Of a stretch of DNA of 64,000 nt, positions 26,458-39,179 are shown one piece after another. The notes beneath the pieces are model-generated. The model did no database searches and was not told where the DNA came from. It saw only the letters and a program-made list of their open reading frames with translations. This DNA comes from Sphagnum magellanicum. Taxonomy: Eukaryota > Streptophyta > Sphagnopsida > Sphagnales > Sphagnaceae. The stretch spans positions 11,656,001-11,720,000 of the forward strand of contig CM038915.1 of the NCBI GenBank assembly GCA_021904315.1, read 5' to 3'. How positions within the stretch are numbered: the first letter of the stretch is position 1; each line of letters begins with the position of its first letter. The position numbers were made by a program, and so were the translations under genes.

Positions 26458-29386
26458 TGTGTGTGTGTGTGTGTGTGTGTGCGCTCTTTTCTTAGGGTTT
26501 TGATTACATTCCTCCTGTGTCGCAGGAAGGGTGTCAAAACTTGCTTGACCAAAAAAAAAGTTTTGCTGGTTCTATGCCATGTGGGGGTTTGGTTGTTATC
26601 AAACCAACTAAGATTTGATAGCAAAGCCGTACTGGTTATAATTTTACGTACTTACATGATCGAAGAATTGGTCCAGGTCAGGTCCTGTTATCTTGCTTTC
26701 ATTGGCGGGATACGGGGTCTTCTTGGGTGGTTGGCGGTTTTACATGGGGGCGAGAGAGCATCACAGCGATTATTACATATCAGTCTGACTGACTGATCAT
26801 TATTACGCAATTGCTAAATACTGTATGCCGCCACCACACAGCTGATGCATAGAAATCCATCCCCTGGGTGTGACTAAAGATTGATGGGTTCCTCCTCCTG
26901 TTCTGAATATCATCTCTAGTGACATTTCATAAACTGATGATGATGGGTTTCTCTAACTGGCGGACACTCAAATCAATGTTTTCGCAAATGTGGGTTTACT
27001 TCCACACCATCATGTCAGCATTGCCCTCCCCCCCATTGTGATCTTGCAAACTAAGGAGTTAGGGCTGGGTGCTTCACTTCACACTTGAGACTTTTCTCTT
27101 CACAAGTTTGAAGGTTTGGAATTTTTTCTTCCCTATTGGAAGTATTGTTTTGCATCTTCAGGGAATATTGATAATTTTTCTTTAAAAAGAAATCTTCTTG
27201 TGATACTACCTGCAGGACTTACTACTACTCCAGGCTGTGATTACTGAGGTAACCCATGTTGGAATGTATTCCCCCAAATCATGAATGTTGATGAAGGATG
27301 TGTGGACTATGAGGGATGGCAGGTTGGGGATTGACGGATACACGCTCCAGGTTCCATGTGGATATTTCAAAGATTGTTGCTGAACGGATCCAGCTTCCAG
27401 ATGGAAGATATATTGCATATCAAGAGCGTGGTGCCAGTAAAGAGACTGCACAGCACTCAATTCTTGTAGTACATGGATTTCTGTCCTCACGACATGCAGG
27501 TAGGCATCCTACTCAAACCTTCTGCTTTGCATCTATATGTGGAATATGGTGGTGATCATCCTCATGAGCTGATAATTGTTCTATGTACTTCACAGCAAGT
27601 TGTTTTGAGAGTAGAACTGTCATGCTACTTCTCAGTGATTGTAAGACCAATTACTGTCATAAGAGGTGGGATTCCACTTTAGTATGGTTTGTGTCATATA
27701 TTAGAAACCAAAGATGGAGATGGGGGTTGGGTTAGCAGGTATCCCAGGCATCAGGGATGAACTGCTAGAGAGGTATGGTGTGCGGCTGGTTTCTTATGAC
27801 AGGCCTGGATATGGACAAAGTGATCCACACCCGCAACGAAGCCTCAATACATCAGCCCAAGACATGGTTCACATTGCAGATGCATTGGGGTTGGGTGACA
27901 AATTCTGGGTGTTGGGATACTCATCTGGTGGTCCGCATGCTTGGGCTGCTCTCTACTACATTCCACAGCGACTGGCTGGTAAATTTATCCTACTTCCTCA
28001 AAATCTATTTGCTTGCAACATCACCTGAAGTTCATCAAAACATGTGGGAGCTACATTGGAATAAAGTTTGTGAATTCCATGCTAGTGGTGCATGTTGTAT
28101 ACCAAAGTCCTCACTGGCAGAACTAGGGTGTTGTTTATGCAGGTGTTGTAATGTTTGCACCAATGGGAAATGCATATGCAAAACACATGACAAAGGAGGA
28201 AACCAAGCAAGTATGGGGAGGACTGTCCCTGAGGCGCAAATCCATGTTTACTATAGCTCGCTACCTTCCTTCTTTCCTGCCCTCCATTCTGCAGAGGAAC
28301 ACTGTGGACAAAATCAACCGGTTCATGAAACTCACAAGGAAAGGTGTCGGAGAAAAGGTTGGACAAATGGGCCCCTTGTGTGGTCCTTATTGATCTTTGT
28401 GTTTGTCAGATGTTTTGTGTAAATCATAGTTACCATGAAACAGTTTTTTCCTGTTAGTTGAGGTGCTGGCTTTTTGAAAATGCATGCATCAATTTATGAT
28501 ACCTTTCTTGAGGGGAGTCATGTTCACATGGATTATGCCAAAAGCAGAGTCATATGTTTTTGGTTATTTGGATGTAGCTCTGAATCTGTTTTATGACAGA
28601 TAAGGAGGAGCTCAGAGGGGGCATGCTGTTAGCAATCCACAAACAGCAAAGATCCCATTCTTGTTGAAGACAGAATTGTGTCACTATATTCATTGAGAAT
28701 CTTTCTTGTTTGGTGGACACAGGACCGAGCTCTACTGGATCAAGATTCATTTGGTGCTGCATGGGAGAAGGACATGAGAGAATCAGTGCGCCAGGGCACT
28801 GCAAAACCTCATTCAGAGGAGGTGATTCTGCATACGAATGATTGGGGTTTCAATTTAGCTGATTTGCTACCCAAGTCTCCCACACCAAGCTTGTATCAGC
28901 GGATGCATTCCCTTTTTCGAGGGTCCAATTTACCAGCCTTTGCTGGGCCCATCCACATTTTCCAGGTATTCACTTCGGTGTGACTCTGATTCCACATATT
29001 CTTGGAATACTAATTGACCTGAGATCCAAATGGCCTGAATCTTGAACTCCCTCTGTTGTAATGGTGGGGCTTTATCTCTATCTGCCTCAATCATGACAAT
29101 TGGGTTGTGGTTTTGTGGGTGGCAGGGCACAGATGACAAGTTGGTGCCTCCAGCCATGAATGATTATGCGAAGCGGGTGCTCCCACATATACATTATCAC
29201 AAGCTTGAAGGCGAAGGACACTTTTCATGGTTCTGTTACTGTGATTCTTGTCACAAGAATCTATTTGAAATCCTGTTTGGAGAAGTTGATCATGTGATTA
29301 CCTCATCAGAACCGAAGAGTTATATCGCTCCTGAGACTGCAACAACTTCTCCCGTGGAGGCTGAGAAGATCACCACAAAGGGATAA
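25466..29386 (+). CDS. Membrane-anchored alpha/beta hydrolase with acidic, repeated N-terminus
   Basis: Six GT-AG exons (25466-26192, 27323-27499, 27739-27978, 28143-28357, 28723-28965, 29126-29386) agree in phase and give 620 residues. The start has a good plant context (GCCATGG). Residues 1-110 are acidic with Gln and Glu runs. Residues 119-156 and 157-194 are two copies of a 38-residue unit (core AES...QLQPI..HPYV). One membrane segment is at about 224-242 (VVPFFVGSIVILLICILLAG). The rest is an alpha/beta hydrolase: HGF oxyanion region, YDRPGYGQSDP, nucleophile elbow GYSSGG with Ser363, probable acid Asp538 in GTDDKLVP and His566 in GEGHFSWF, so the catalytic triad is complete. Similar single-pass hydrolases occur in plants; their substrates are mostly unknown. 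The extension is longer than in the Arabidopsis relatives I recall. Least certain is the exon 2 acceptor after the 1.1-kb first intron; a small extra exon could be missing there. Confidence 0.85.
26417..26480 (+). repeat. (GA)n(GT)n compound microsatellite
   Basis: About twenty GA steps switch directly to about twelve GT steps. It lies in intron 1 of the hydrolase gene. An open frame continuing from exon 1 passes through it, but the good donor at 26193 and the conserved membrane segment ending there argue that it is intronic. Confidence 0.9.
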
Positions 29387-30429
29387 GAGAATGGTATCCC
29401 GTTTGGAGGAGGCTGGTAGCTCTTCTGCAGGGGCCAGCTGTTTTCACTTATGATTTGTGTTAAACTGAGTGTTATGCATGTAGCTTAGCAAGTAACAGTT
29501 TGAGGGTTAAACTGCACAGTGATGGGTCATATAAGCTGCGAGGGTGAAGTTTTAGTGTAGTTAGCAGGTGATGTTTTGATATGGTGTTGTGTACAACAAC
29601 GCTCAGATGCGCCATCCCAAGATAGTAATTTGCACAATTATGCAAAGCTTATACCACTGGCAAATACCTGCCAAACTGGGTATGGAAAGTTCACTTCTGA
29701 TGAAGATCAGAGTAACTTAGATGGACTGGTGTTTGAGCTTTTTCTGCCATAGAACTCATCTGGATCATTTCTCCTGTTTTTGAGCTTCAAAATCAGTGTA
29801 CCCTGGCCTTTGAACATATTTGAAGTGCAGTTTTTTTCTGAATAAAGGTCTTGATTGTTTGCTTCCTGAACTGTAGATAATTGATTTGATTGATAATCTG
29901 CAGCCAGACTGTTACTCGTACCACCAATTCTTTTCAGGGTGAATCTTCGTCTTGTGGCGGGAAGGTTATATGATTTGATCCTATGTAATTTATTATTGCA
30001 AGTATGTAAATTTGGAAGCCTCTGATGCATGAAGACTATTGGTAGTAGAAATTCAGCCAGTTTTGCCCTGTGATTGTTTAGTATTATCTCATGTGCCTTT
30101 CTGTGGTCTATTGCCTAGCCTCGGTTATGGAGTATTAGAGTCGCATTCTTCATGATCAGCTCCATTCAGGCTTTTGTGTTGCATCCTGGAAGTTGGTTTG
30201 CTAGCCAGGCCAGGATTGAAGAGAACTACATCCTGGAGATCTGTTCTACTGCATTTAGTAGGTGGCAATATAGTGGAGAAATTTACATACATACATTTGG
30301 GGATTTCATCATACATGTGATGAGGAATCAGGAGATTGGTTACCTAAGGGTGTTGACCCATGTCTGGTGGGAAACATCAAATATGAGTTTGTCTCTCTAC
30401 AGAGCAGACTCATGTCTTGCGGAAAACAT
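29387..30429. other. 3' flank of the hydrolase gene
   Basis: This stretch is likely to begin with the 3' untranslated region. Short open frames on both strands (about 100 residues) show no motif. Nothing else is recognised before the copia fossil. Confidence 0.5.
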
Positions 30430-31800
30430 CAGTTATGAATGTGAAAATATTGAAATCCGATAAGTGATGGAATAATAAGGAGGCTACAAAGGTCAAGAAC
30501 ACCATTGGCTCTAGATTCATTGTGATGCGGTGCTTGCTCTTGATTTTGTTTACCTTCTTGGCAAGCTACACATAGTTTATTCTCCAGTTGAAGGGACAAC
30601 AATCTTTTGACCATGTTATTTTTGGACAAATAAGCAAGACTGTGATTGTGCAAATGAGCAAAACGACAATGCCAAGTTGGCTCTAATTCTCAACTTTTGT
30701 TATGAATGTCAACCCTAAAACATGGTCAAGGAAAAGACAGAAAGTTCATTCTTAGTGTTCCACTTACTGCAAATAAATCACTAGGTTTCAATTCTTGATA
30801 ATGAGACATTGTGACTCATCAAAAATAAAAATGTGCGTAGAAGCAAAGAGTGAACCTATTGAAATAGGATTTTTACACAAAAGGACAAGATATAGATAAC
30901 ATATGAAACCTGCTCTATTTCACCAAATGGAGTCACAAACTCAATATAGCCTTTCCCCTCTAATTGAATGGACACCCCCCTCTTACTAATGTAATGGAAG
31001 AGTTTTGATCAATAGGATTTACACGCTTGGAGAGCTCTCTATTGCCCAATTGTATGCCAAGTTGCACTAGAATCCACATACCAATCCTTCTCCTTGTCTA
31101 GATCAAGAGAGTTAATTAATAATGGTAGCGTAGAAGAGGTCTATTTGGAGTTTGTCAGTGATTGAGTCACCCTCGTGCCAACATTTTGTGACAAATTCTC
31201 AATTTCAGTCAATAGAGTGTGAGCTATAGAGTTTCCATGAGCTTGATGCTCATGTGCTTGTTTAGTAATGTCTTTCAAAAGATCATGACAATTGCAATTC
31301 AAATGCCTATGCATCCACAAAAGTTACAATGGTCTTAGTTGTCATCTTCTTTGTGTTGGTTATTTTGTTGAAGAGGTAAGTTTGGCCTTCATGAATAGCA
31401 TGGAACTTGTTGTGTGACTCAAAATTTGGCTTGTGGTTGAAGCTCTTAAACTTGAGTAGAAATGCGAGTTTTAATCACATTGTTTGAGGTTGAATTCAGC
31501 ATTTATCCACCCTCCAACAAAAGTCAACTCAACAAATCATTGAATGTACAAAGCACATTCTCTCCTCCAAAAGCTTGCATGACACTATCATAGTTTGGCA
31601 AGAGAGATGCCAACATTTGTTCAACAATAATTTTATTTAGAACAAATTTTCCCATGTTGGCAAAAACAGAAGTCGTGTTGGAGATCTCCTTGAAGAATTC
31701 TTAGACACTTGTATATCCTCAATCATGCTTACATTGTTAAGTTCATCCTTTAGATAAATTGCTTAAATATTGTTTAATTTCCAAAAATAAATAAATTGAT
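30430..31800 (-). mobile_element. Ty1/copia retrotransposon fossil, gag to pre-integrase part
   Basis: On the minus strand, in the order expected for Ty1/copia, I see gag-like sequence, the zone of the aspartic protease (a WYVDS-type motif) and a GAG-pre-integrase region with a C-x2-C followed by EGKQ. Reverse transcriptase, RNase H and LTRs were not found in the window. The element is a partial copy, broken in many places, and looks old. Confidence 0.7.
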
Positions 31801-32794
31801 GGAATCAAATCTTTGTAAGATCATAGATTTTAATGATGAAGGTTATGATATTATTATTCACTAAGAGGTTTCACAATTCTTTAGCTTCACAATAATTGTA
31901 GAATCAATTGTTTAACGACTTGACATGCACAAATAATTATTCTTATATTAAGAGTTTAAAAAGTTGTGTTTGTGCTTGAGTTGTTTTGAGGTAAAGTTGG
32001 ATCAAATGTGTTAACATGTTTCTATGGATCATGTCAAATGAAAACATTTCAAACTTAAAGCATTAGACATTGTAATTGCTAGCAATCATAAACTTGTTAT
32101 AATCAAAGATTTTATTATCTAACGACATTTTGTAATATTGTTGGAGGCTAAGTAACAATTTTTTTAAAAAATTCTTGATAATTTAATTGGGAGTTGAACT
32201 GTGAACTAATGACAAGAAAATACACAAATAACCTTTTGACACTTTTTGAATTTTTCAAATTTCCAAGAGCCATTAGCTTTGTTCAATAGTTGCTTTTATT
32301 TTTTTTAATAAAAATAAATTGAAATTTTTTTTTTGTATTTTTTAAAAACCTTTTGCAAATTTTAATTATTCATAAGGGTTGTTAGCTCTAATCGCTTTGT
32401 CAAAATGCATGTGGTTTTCAAGTTTGAAACTTCTTTGTTTGTTAAATATGGAAATAAAACTATGACATGTCATAAGTGGTAAAGCCATGAGATGGGGTGT
32501 TAATTATAATTTAGCTTTTGCCTTCAATTCTTGGCTTAGGCAAACAACTTGTTCTCTTAACACTATCATCAAAGAGCTTTCCCTACCCACATGAATTGAT
32601 TGAAGAACAATGAATGCATGAGTAAGATTAACATGAGAAAATCAAGAATTGTGCATAGCATAGTCACCATTCACATTTAGCAAATTTTGTTGATATATAT
32701 ATATATATATATATTCAAGAAATGGGGTAGCCCTAATTTTAATATTTCAGAAATTTGATAATTAAGTCAAAATATAAAAGTTGCAATCATATTT

Positions 32795-32860
32795 TCCAAA
32801 GTGCTAAGGTAATCTTGTGATTGAAATAACATGTAGTGAGGTTCAATTCCCAACTTTTTT
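32795..32860 (+). mobile_element. tRNA-derived SINE-like remnant with exact box B
   Basis: GGTTCAATTCC at 32840-32850 fits the polymerase III box B consensus at every position. A loose box A-like GTGCTAAGGTAATC starts at 32801, at a normal distance. It does not fold as a tRNA, so a SINE remnant is the best reading. Confidence 0.4.
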
Positions 32861-33524
32861 GTGAGTGCTATTTCTGATTTTTTTTTGGTGGACTTTTCAT
32901 TATATGAATTAATAACTGCTAAACCATGGTGGCATGTACAATATCACTATAAACTTTAACTATATTTTTTCTGTTAAAGGAATGCACCTTATATCCATGA
33001 AAAATGCCTCTTCAAGGTGTGAAGATGCTTACTAGTCAATGTAGGTGCCTTCACATTTAAAAGGTTGTTCCCTTCATGCCTATTACACTTAATAAGTGTA
33101 AGGTGTTTTCACACATAAAAAAGGTGATCACTTCATGGCCTAGAGACTTTTGCTTCAAGATCTATGGATGTTTAATTCTTAATTCATTCAAGGGTGCTTG
33201 AATTAACATCCATACATGCATGCGGTCCCAAAATGCAAGCCTAGGCTCATCTATGCATAACCTAGGCCCCTTGTTTTGGAAGGCATTGGAGTAGGTCCCC
33301 TAGTGGTAAAATGACTTGTACATTATACTTTGAATGATGCAAAACCTTCAAATAATGTGAAAATTGGTTTAGACCCATAAATTTCCACAATATATAATGA
33401 TCTTCACAAGTCTCCACAAGGTGTAATAAAATAAATGACAACTTATGATTGGCCCGAGTGTTAAGTCTTTAAGTAATATCACCTTATAATAGGTATTCAA
33501 TTTTCATATTTGAATGTGTAAATT

Positions 33525-33905
33525 GGTTACCCAACTACTTTTTTCGTTCCAAAACCATTTTTTGAAATATAATTGAATTTCCAATGACAAAATGATTCAA
33601 AATTCAATATTTCTCACACCTTAAATTTATTTTTATTCCAAATCATCTTCATTAATTCTTATCATTTTTAGTTTTCCAACAATATCAAGAGTGAGCCAAA
33701 AATCTCTTATAATTTTTAGTTTTGATTTAAATGAATTTTCAATGAAACCATTATTCAATATTCAAAAGTTTTCAAGTTTTTCATGATAAGTTGAAACATT
33801 ATGAAAGTTATTCAATGCACCCCCTACTCATAGAAGGCTTTCTAACAACACCAAAAAGTCTCCCAAGAGGCACCATGGTTTGAGAGGTCTCAACATGGCA
33901 AATAA
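33525..33905 (+). repeat. Dispersed old repeat, copy 2 of 3
   Basis: It matches 48600-48895 from TACCCAACTA through CCAAAACCATTTTT, TCAATAT.TCTC and AAGTTGAAA.ATTATGAAA. It also matches 16290-16630 at the GGTTTGAGAGGTCTCAA end, so it is the most complete of the three copies. No coding part is seen. Confidence 0.65.
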
Positions 33906-35222
33906 ACAAACTCATAGATAGATGGATGGGAATGGGGGAACCAATTAACATACCTATGTCATGCAATGTTTTTTTTTTCCCCATTTTAAAAATTGTAGCA
34001 CAAATTCAATACTAATTAATGACACTTTGTAAAAAAATGTACGCCAACCAATGAAAATGTAATATGTTAAATATCCCTTAATGAATTTTGTTTAGACATT
34101 AATGCAACACCTTGCATGATTCTACCATAGGGTGTGACTAATGTCTTGCCAATTTTTTTTAAAAATTAGTTAATTAATTAATTTCAATAGTAGACCCTCT
34201 TATTACAAATGCTTGAAAGTAGGTTATAAATGGGGTATTGGATACTCCTTCCTTGATGTCATGTGTTGAAGCTCAACAAGGAACAACAAAACATATAATT
34301 TTATTTTGTTTTTAACAAAACAAGTGTTGATTGTGAAGAACACAACCTACATAGTGTGCAAAGTCACGCATGACATCACACTAATGCCCAAATAGAACTT
34401 ATTAAAGGTATTAGGTATTATTTAAAGTGTGAAGACCGCCCAATAATATCCTAGGTTCGGAGACAAAAAAAATATTGAAATAAAAAATGAAAACACACTT
34501 GTGTAACTTTGTGGTGACAAATCATTATTAAAGACAATTATACAAATAGTAGTACAAATAAATTACCAAATTTTAATGAAGAGTTAAATTGGAGTTGGTA
34601 ATAAACTAGAACAATTGAACATTAACACTTTCAAGCTTGCAAAACAAATGTAACTTCAAAAGAATCAGGTAAAAAATTATGAACAACCAGCTCTATCAAA
34701 CATGCTCAAGTTGACTCAAATACAACCAAGTAGTGTGATGAAAGCCTAAGTCCAAAATAATGATTACATTGAGAATAACAAATTTTTTATAAATATTTTA
34801 ACTGGCAAAAACAAAATCTTATCTATGAATTAGAAATCCTAACTAATAGTTTTCATATTATCACTAAAATTTAGATACTGAAAATAAATAAAAGATTTCT
34901 GTGGTCACTTTTGATAATCAATTTTCAGTACTAAATTTGAGTAATAAAAAAATTGATAAAAATACTTGTATACAAAATAAAATAAAAATCCTAACAGTGT
35001 TTTCTTGACCCTTTAACACAGTGTCATTGAAAATGGATGACAAATTGCCTCAAGACTAAAAGCCATGTTGCAATAATTAAATGAAGTTTTTTCAAAATAG
35101 TTTGAAAAAATGGTGGATTTTCCCTTTTAATAATTGGAAATTTTGTAAGATAAATATTCTCTTGTTATTTTCTAGGGTAAGCAAGTCGTGAAAATTCGCC
35201 ACAAAAAATAAAATCACTATAA

Positions 35223-35569
35223 TAAAGTTATCCCGTAAAGTCACCCTCCTATCCCCTCTGCTTTCACCCCTTATCTCCTCCTTCAGAGATATCAGAAAAG
35301 TAAGGAAATTTTATTAAATCTCAATATGAAAGGCTGAAATTCAGCAATTAATGCACAAGGTTCGAGAGTAATTATAGTAGTTGTCCAGGTAGGAGCAGTG
35401 AAAATATATGTAGCAGCAGTGGCGGCGCTCAGGAAAAAAGGAAAGAGGGGATGAAACTCAATTTACCACCAAAATTGGTGAAGAGACTATATTGAGTCCC
35501 AGTTACTTTGTTTTGTAGAATTTCATTCCCAGTTACGCATTTGATGCCCCAAACTGGCCGTTCTCGCCC
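35223..35569 (+). mobile_element. Inverted-repeat element (MITE), copy 1, 3' truncated
   Basis: The 5' end reads TAAAGTTATCCCGTAAAGTC, the same terminal sequence as copy 2. The body (TGCACAAGGTTCGAGAGTAA, then GTGAAAATATATGTAGC, GGCGCTCAGGAAAAA, ATTTCATTCCCAGTTAC, AAACTGGCCGTT) matches the reverse complement of copy 2 closely. It stops at about 35569 in TCTCGCCC, roughly 30 bp before where copy 2 has its other terminus, and PPR-coding sequence begins at once. Confidence 0.85.
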
Positions 35570-37213
35570 ATAGTGTTTGTTCATAGTGGATTTAAGTCTT
35601 ATGTATTCGTGGTTAGTAGTCTCATTGACATGTATGCCAAATGTGGGAGCATAGAGGATGCATGGAAAGTGTTCAATGAGACCCCTGTACACAATGTGGT
35701 CTGTTGGAGTGCCATGATTGTGGGGTATGTGAGATGTGGGCAAGGGCAGAAGGCATTGGAACTGTCTCAACAGATGCACCAGGATGGAGTGGAGCCAGAT
35801 TCTATGACTTTTGTGGGGATTCTCAATGGCTGTGCCAGTGTAGCAGCACTTGAAGAGGGCAGGTGTGTTCACAAGCAGATTGTTCAGAATGGCTGCAAGC
35901 TTGATCTCTGTGTGGGTAATAGCATCATTGACATGTATGCCAAATGTGGGAGCATAGAGGATGCTCAGAGAGTGTTCAACAGGATGTCTACACATGATGT
36001 CATATCCTGGAATGCTATGATTTCAAGCTATGTCACATGTGGAAAAGGGCAGGAGGCATTAGAACTGTATCAAGAAATGCAACAAAAGGGAGTGGAGCCA
36101 GACCATGTCACCTTCTTGGCAGTTCTCAATGCCTGTGCCAGTATAGCTGCACTTGAAGAAGGCAGACATATTCATGGTCAGATTGTGCAAAGCAATTGTG
36201 AGTCTGATCTCTTTGTAGGTAGTAGCCCTCGTTGACATGTATGCCGAATGTGGGAGTATAGAGGATGCAAGGATAGTGTTCAACAAGATGACCGCACACA
36301 ATACTATGCTTGCAGGGTATGCCATACATGGCCATGCAAAGGAAACTCTTGAGCATTTTGGACAGAAGTGTCAAGAAGCTGTAGGGCTGGACATGGTCAC
36401 TTTTGTTTCACTTCTGTCAGCTTACAGCCATGTTGGCCTAGTTGATGGAGGACTTCACTACTTTGAATCCATGGGTTTAGTTTGTGGTACATCTGCAACT
36501 GTGGAGCACTACGCCTGCATGGTTGATCTTCTTGGCTGTGCTGGCTATCTGCAAAAGGCAGAGGATTTGATTGAGACATGTCTTGTAAGCCAAACTCTTC
36601 TGTGTGGATGGCCTTGCTCAGTGCTTGCAGAGTTCATGGTAACACAGAGATGGGAGAAGGTATTTGCAAAACAGGTTCTTGAATCGGAAGCTAGAAATTC
36701 TTCGGGCTATGTCCTGCTGTCAAGCATTTATGCTGCTGCTAGCAAGCAGCATAGTAGTGCAAAAATCAAACAACTGAGGCTGGAAAGACATGTTAAGAAA
36801 CAGCCCGGGCGCACCTGGATTGAAGTGAATAAACAAGTGTATTCATTTACAGTAGGTGACCAAGAACATCCTCAGATAAATGGTATTCATGCGGAACTAG
36901 AATGATTGTTCTATCTAATGGAGGAGTCAAGATATGTACCAGATACTGAATTTGTATTACATGATGTAGAGGACGAAGAAAAGGTTGCTCATTTGTGTCA
37001 CCACAGTGAGACTCATTAGCCATTGCATTTGGACTCATTAGCACGCCTCCCAGTACTCCACTCTGGATTTTCAAGAATCTGTGGGTATGTGGTGATTGCC
37101 ACACTCCCACCAAGTTCATTGGAAAGTTAGTTGGGAGAACAATCGTTACAAGGGATGCCACTCACATTCATTACTTTGAAAATGGTCTTTGTTCATGCAG
37201 GGGTTATTGGTGA
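35570..37213 (+). pseudogene. DYW-class PPR protein pseudogene, 5' truncated
   Basis: The intact family are RNA-binding pentatricopeptide proteins of mitochondria or plastids whose DYW domain performs C-to-U RNA editing. Here PLS-type repeats (S/IDMYAKCGSIEDA, SWNAMI, VTFVGILNGCASVAALEEGR) fill 35573-36235. One extra C near 36230 shifts the frame, and repeats resume at 36237 (DMYAECGSIEDA). E and E+ parts follow (VEHYACMVDLLG, KKQPGRTWIEVN, HPQI..IHAEL), then a stop at about 36903. DYW remnants (HHSE, CGDCH, RDATHIHYFENGLCSC) sit in shifting frames and end in GYW plus a stop at 37213. The repeat following 36290 has lost several residues. No initiator or organelle-targeting part remains, because homology starts exactly at the MITE edge. 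The intronless state is normal for the family. The repeat wording recalls fern PPR families. Confidence 0.85.
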
Positions 37214-38890
37214 TGCCCAGCATCTCAAGTGCTTTTCTCTGTCAAGGGTTGTGTCTTAAAGTACTATGCTGAAGCAATTTACAGAGAAAAGATGAATGAT
37301 AATCATGGGGTGAGGAGAAAGAGGGGCTGCATTTTGGAGAGAAGGAGAGTGCAGGGATGTCATGTAGAGGCATGACATGACCTGTTTCCAGTGTTGAATG
37401 CAGTACCAATTTGTGAGGTTCCAGCACATCTGCAGATTCTTCATTCACAACAGCATTGAAATGATGCCTATGATGTGAAATGACTTGCTGGTGTGGAGTG
37501 TTTTCTGCTTTGGGTTGGAAGATGTTGCAACTATATGCCACCTGCAGCACCTTCAGCATGTAGAATCATTCTTTTGCCCACCTTTGTGTTGTGCACTTGA
37601 ATGCACATTCTTCAGGGGCCTTCGTCACAACCATTCTCCACATGTCATGCTGCTTCCAAGAATGAAGTGGAGTCCATCCATCAGCATCAGTTGTACCGCA
37701 ACAAGGGTTATGACTTACTCTGTCTTCGAAATCATCGTTTTGCAATTCCACTTCATGTGTGGAGTGTCTACTATGCACATGCATTACCATTGGGTCTTCC
37801 ACTTTGCTTTTGATTTTGCTGGTCTTGTGGTGTGTGGAGGGAGTGCAAGTTAGCATCCATCCCTAAGCCATTATTTGTTGCTGAGATGTTCTGTTCCTTG
37901 CCTACCATGTTCAAGTTTGCAGGGCTATGACTCTGAGATTATGGAGGCCAATTGGGTGTGGGTGAAGAGTCATCCTTCACATATTATGAGCTGAATGCAT
38001 GTATCACCATTCAAGAATGGGCATTTCATGGATGATCAGTGAGCATGTTCTTTTAAGGATATGTTCAGGGTGCAGTAGACTCCAACCACTATTCTCTATG
38101 TAGGCCTCTCTGTGCCTTAGGCTTAGATGATTGCTTGTACAGGGGTAAGCTGAAATGAATTGCAGTGTAACCTCACCAGCTCATTGCAAGTTTAGTGGGG
38201 AACTATGCAGGTTGTACCATGACTCTGTATGTTATGGCGGTAATGGGTATTGGCTGGTCTCAGGTATATTATGCAAACTCAACTTGCAACCATGAGTTGC
38301 ACAACTACATTTGTATAAATGCCTTGGGATTTCATGTTGAGCTTGTAGCATACAAATGGTGAATGAATTGTCGGATAAGATTACTACCAGCTCTGCATGT
38401 GGTCTCTTTGGCCAAGGTTTGTTCATTTCTCTTTCTGTTATTGTGGCACAGGACCATCAGAAAAACAGTCATTCTGTTCCCAGGTCTGTGATCTTTGTCT
38501 TGGAACTTGTGATATTGCCCCCTATCTGTAATGAAAGGATGTATTGAAATGGCTTGTCCCATTATCTGTAATCACAGGGGGTTATTAATACGGAACCTGA
38601 GATTCATCCCCATCTGATTTGGAGAGTTCTTATTGCCCATATGATTTGCATGAAACAAATTTGAGTCAGCATGTAATGTAATCCCAAATGTGTTGCCTCG
38701 CCTACTCATTTGTTGTTGAGATGAGTGCTATTTCTCATTCCTTATTCAGAAGAACATAACAATCAACTGTCAATTTGATGTCCTGATTGAATCATTATTG
38801 TCACAAGTCTAGAAGGTGGTTCTCTTGAATACAAGCCCTTCAAGCCCTTCATGGTTCACTTCACATAACAAAACCTGCTTTCCTCCTGAC
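37214..38890. other. Unassigned flank of the PPR pseudogene
   Basis: Base composition is less AT-rich than the surroundings, so part of it could be the old 3' flank of the PPR gene. Open frames up to about 120 residues lack recognisable motifs and look accidental. Confidence 0.4.
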
Positions 38891-39144
38891 CAGAGTGAAC
38901 CAGCACCCACCAGAACTCCGTGAAGGATGGATGGAAAGTAGTCAGGAAACAGAACTCTGTTGGGTTCCAGTTCCCTAGCTAACCATGGTGGTTAAGCTCA
39001 GTTGCTTTTTCTTTTATTTTAAAGCCTACCTACTAGCAACTTGCAAGGTGGGTTGCTAGTAGGTAGATAGTAAAACCAGCCCTTACTACCTATGCGAACA
39101 CCATCTACTTACCTGTTAGTTACCTATTTTCCTACCTATCTACC

Positions 39145-39179
<35 letters not shown>

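Larger units (their letters stand above)
31801..35222. other. AT-rich intergenic DNA
   Basis: No coding region is supported. It contains an AT microsatellite at about 32693-32713, a SINE-like box pair, and the second copy of a dispersed repeat. Around 33010-33150 a phrase of about 70 bp (AGGTG, TTCACA, AAAAGGT, CTTCATG) occurs twice in tandem. Confidence 0.55.

Noticed and set aside
26193-26503. Continuation of hydrolase exon 1 as a 345-residue protein
   Set aside because: The good donor at 26193 joins in phase to hydrolase exon 2. The read-through product runs through the GA/GT microsatellite.
27216-27250. Small extra exon after CTGCAG in the hydrolase gene
   Set aside because: In the phase set by exon 1 it meets a stop within about 11 codons. 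The acceptor at 27322 fits the downstream frame.
37485-37853. 122-codon frame downstream of the PPR pseudogene
   Set aside because: The product is His/Cys/Phe-rich without a domain. An equal-sized frame exists on the other strand, as expected by chance.
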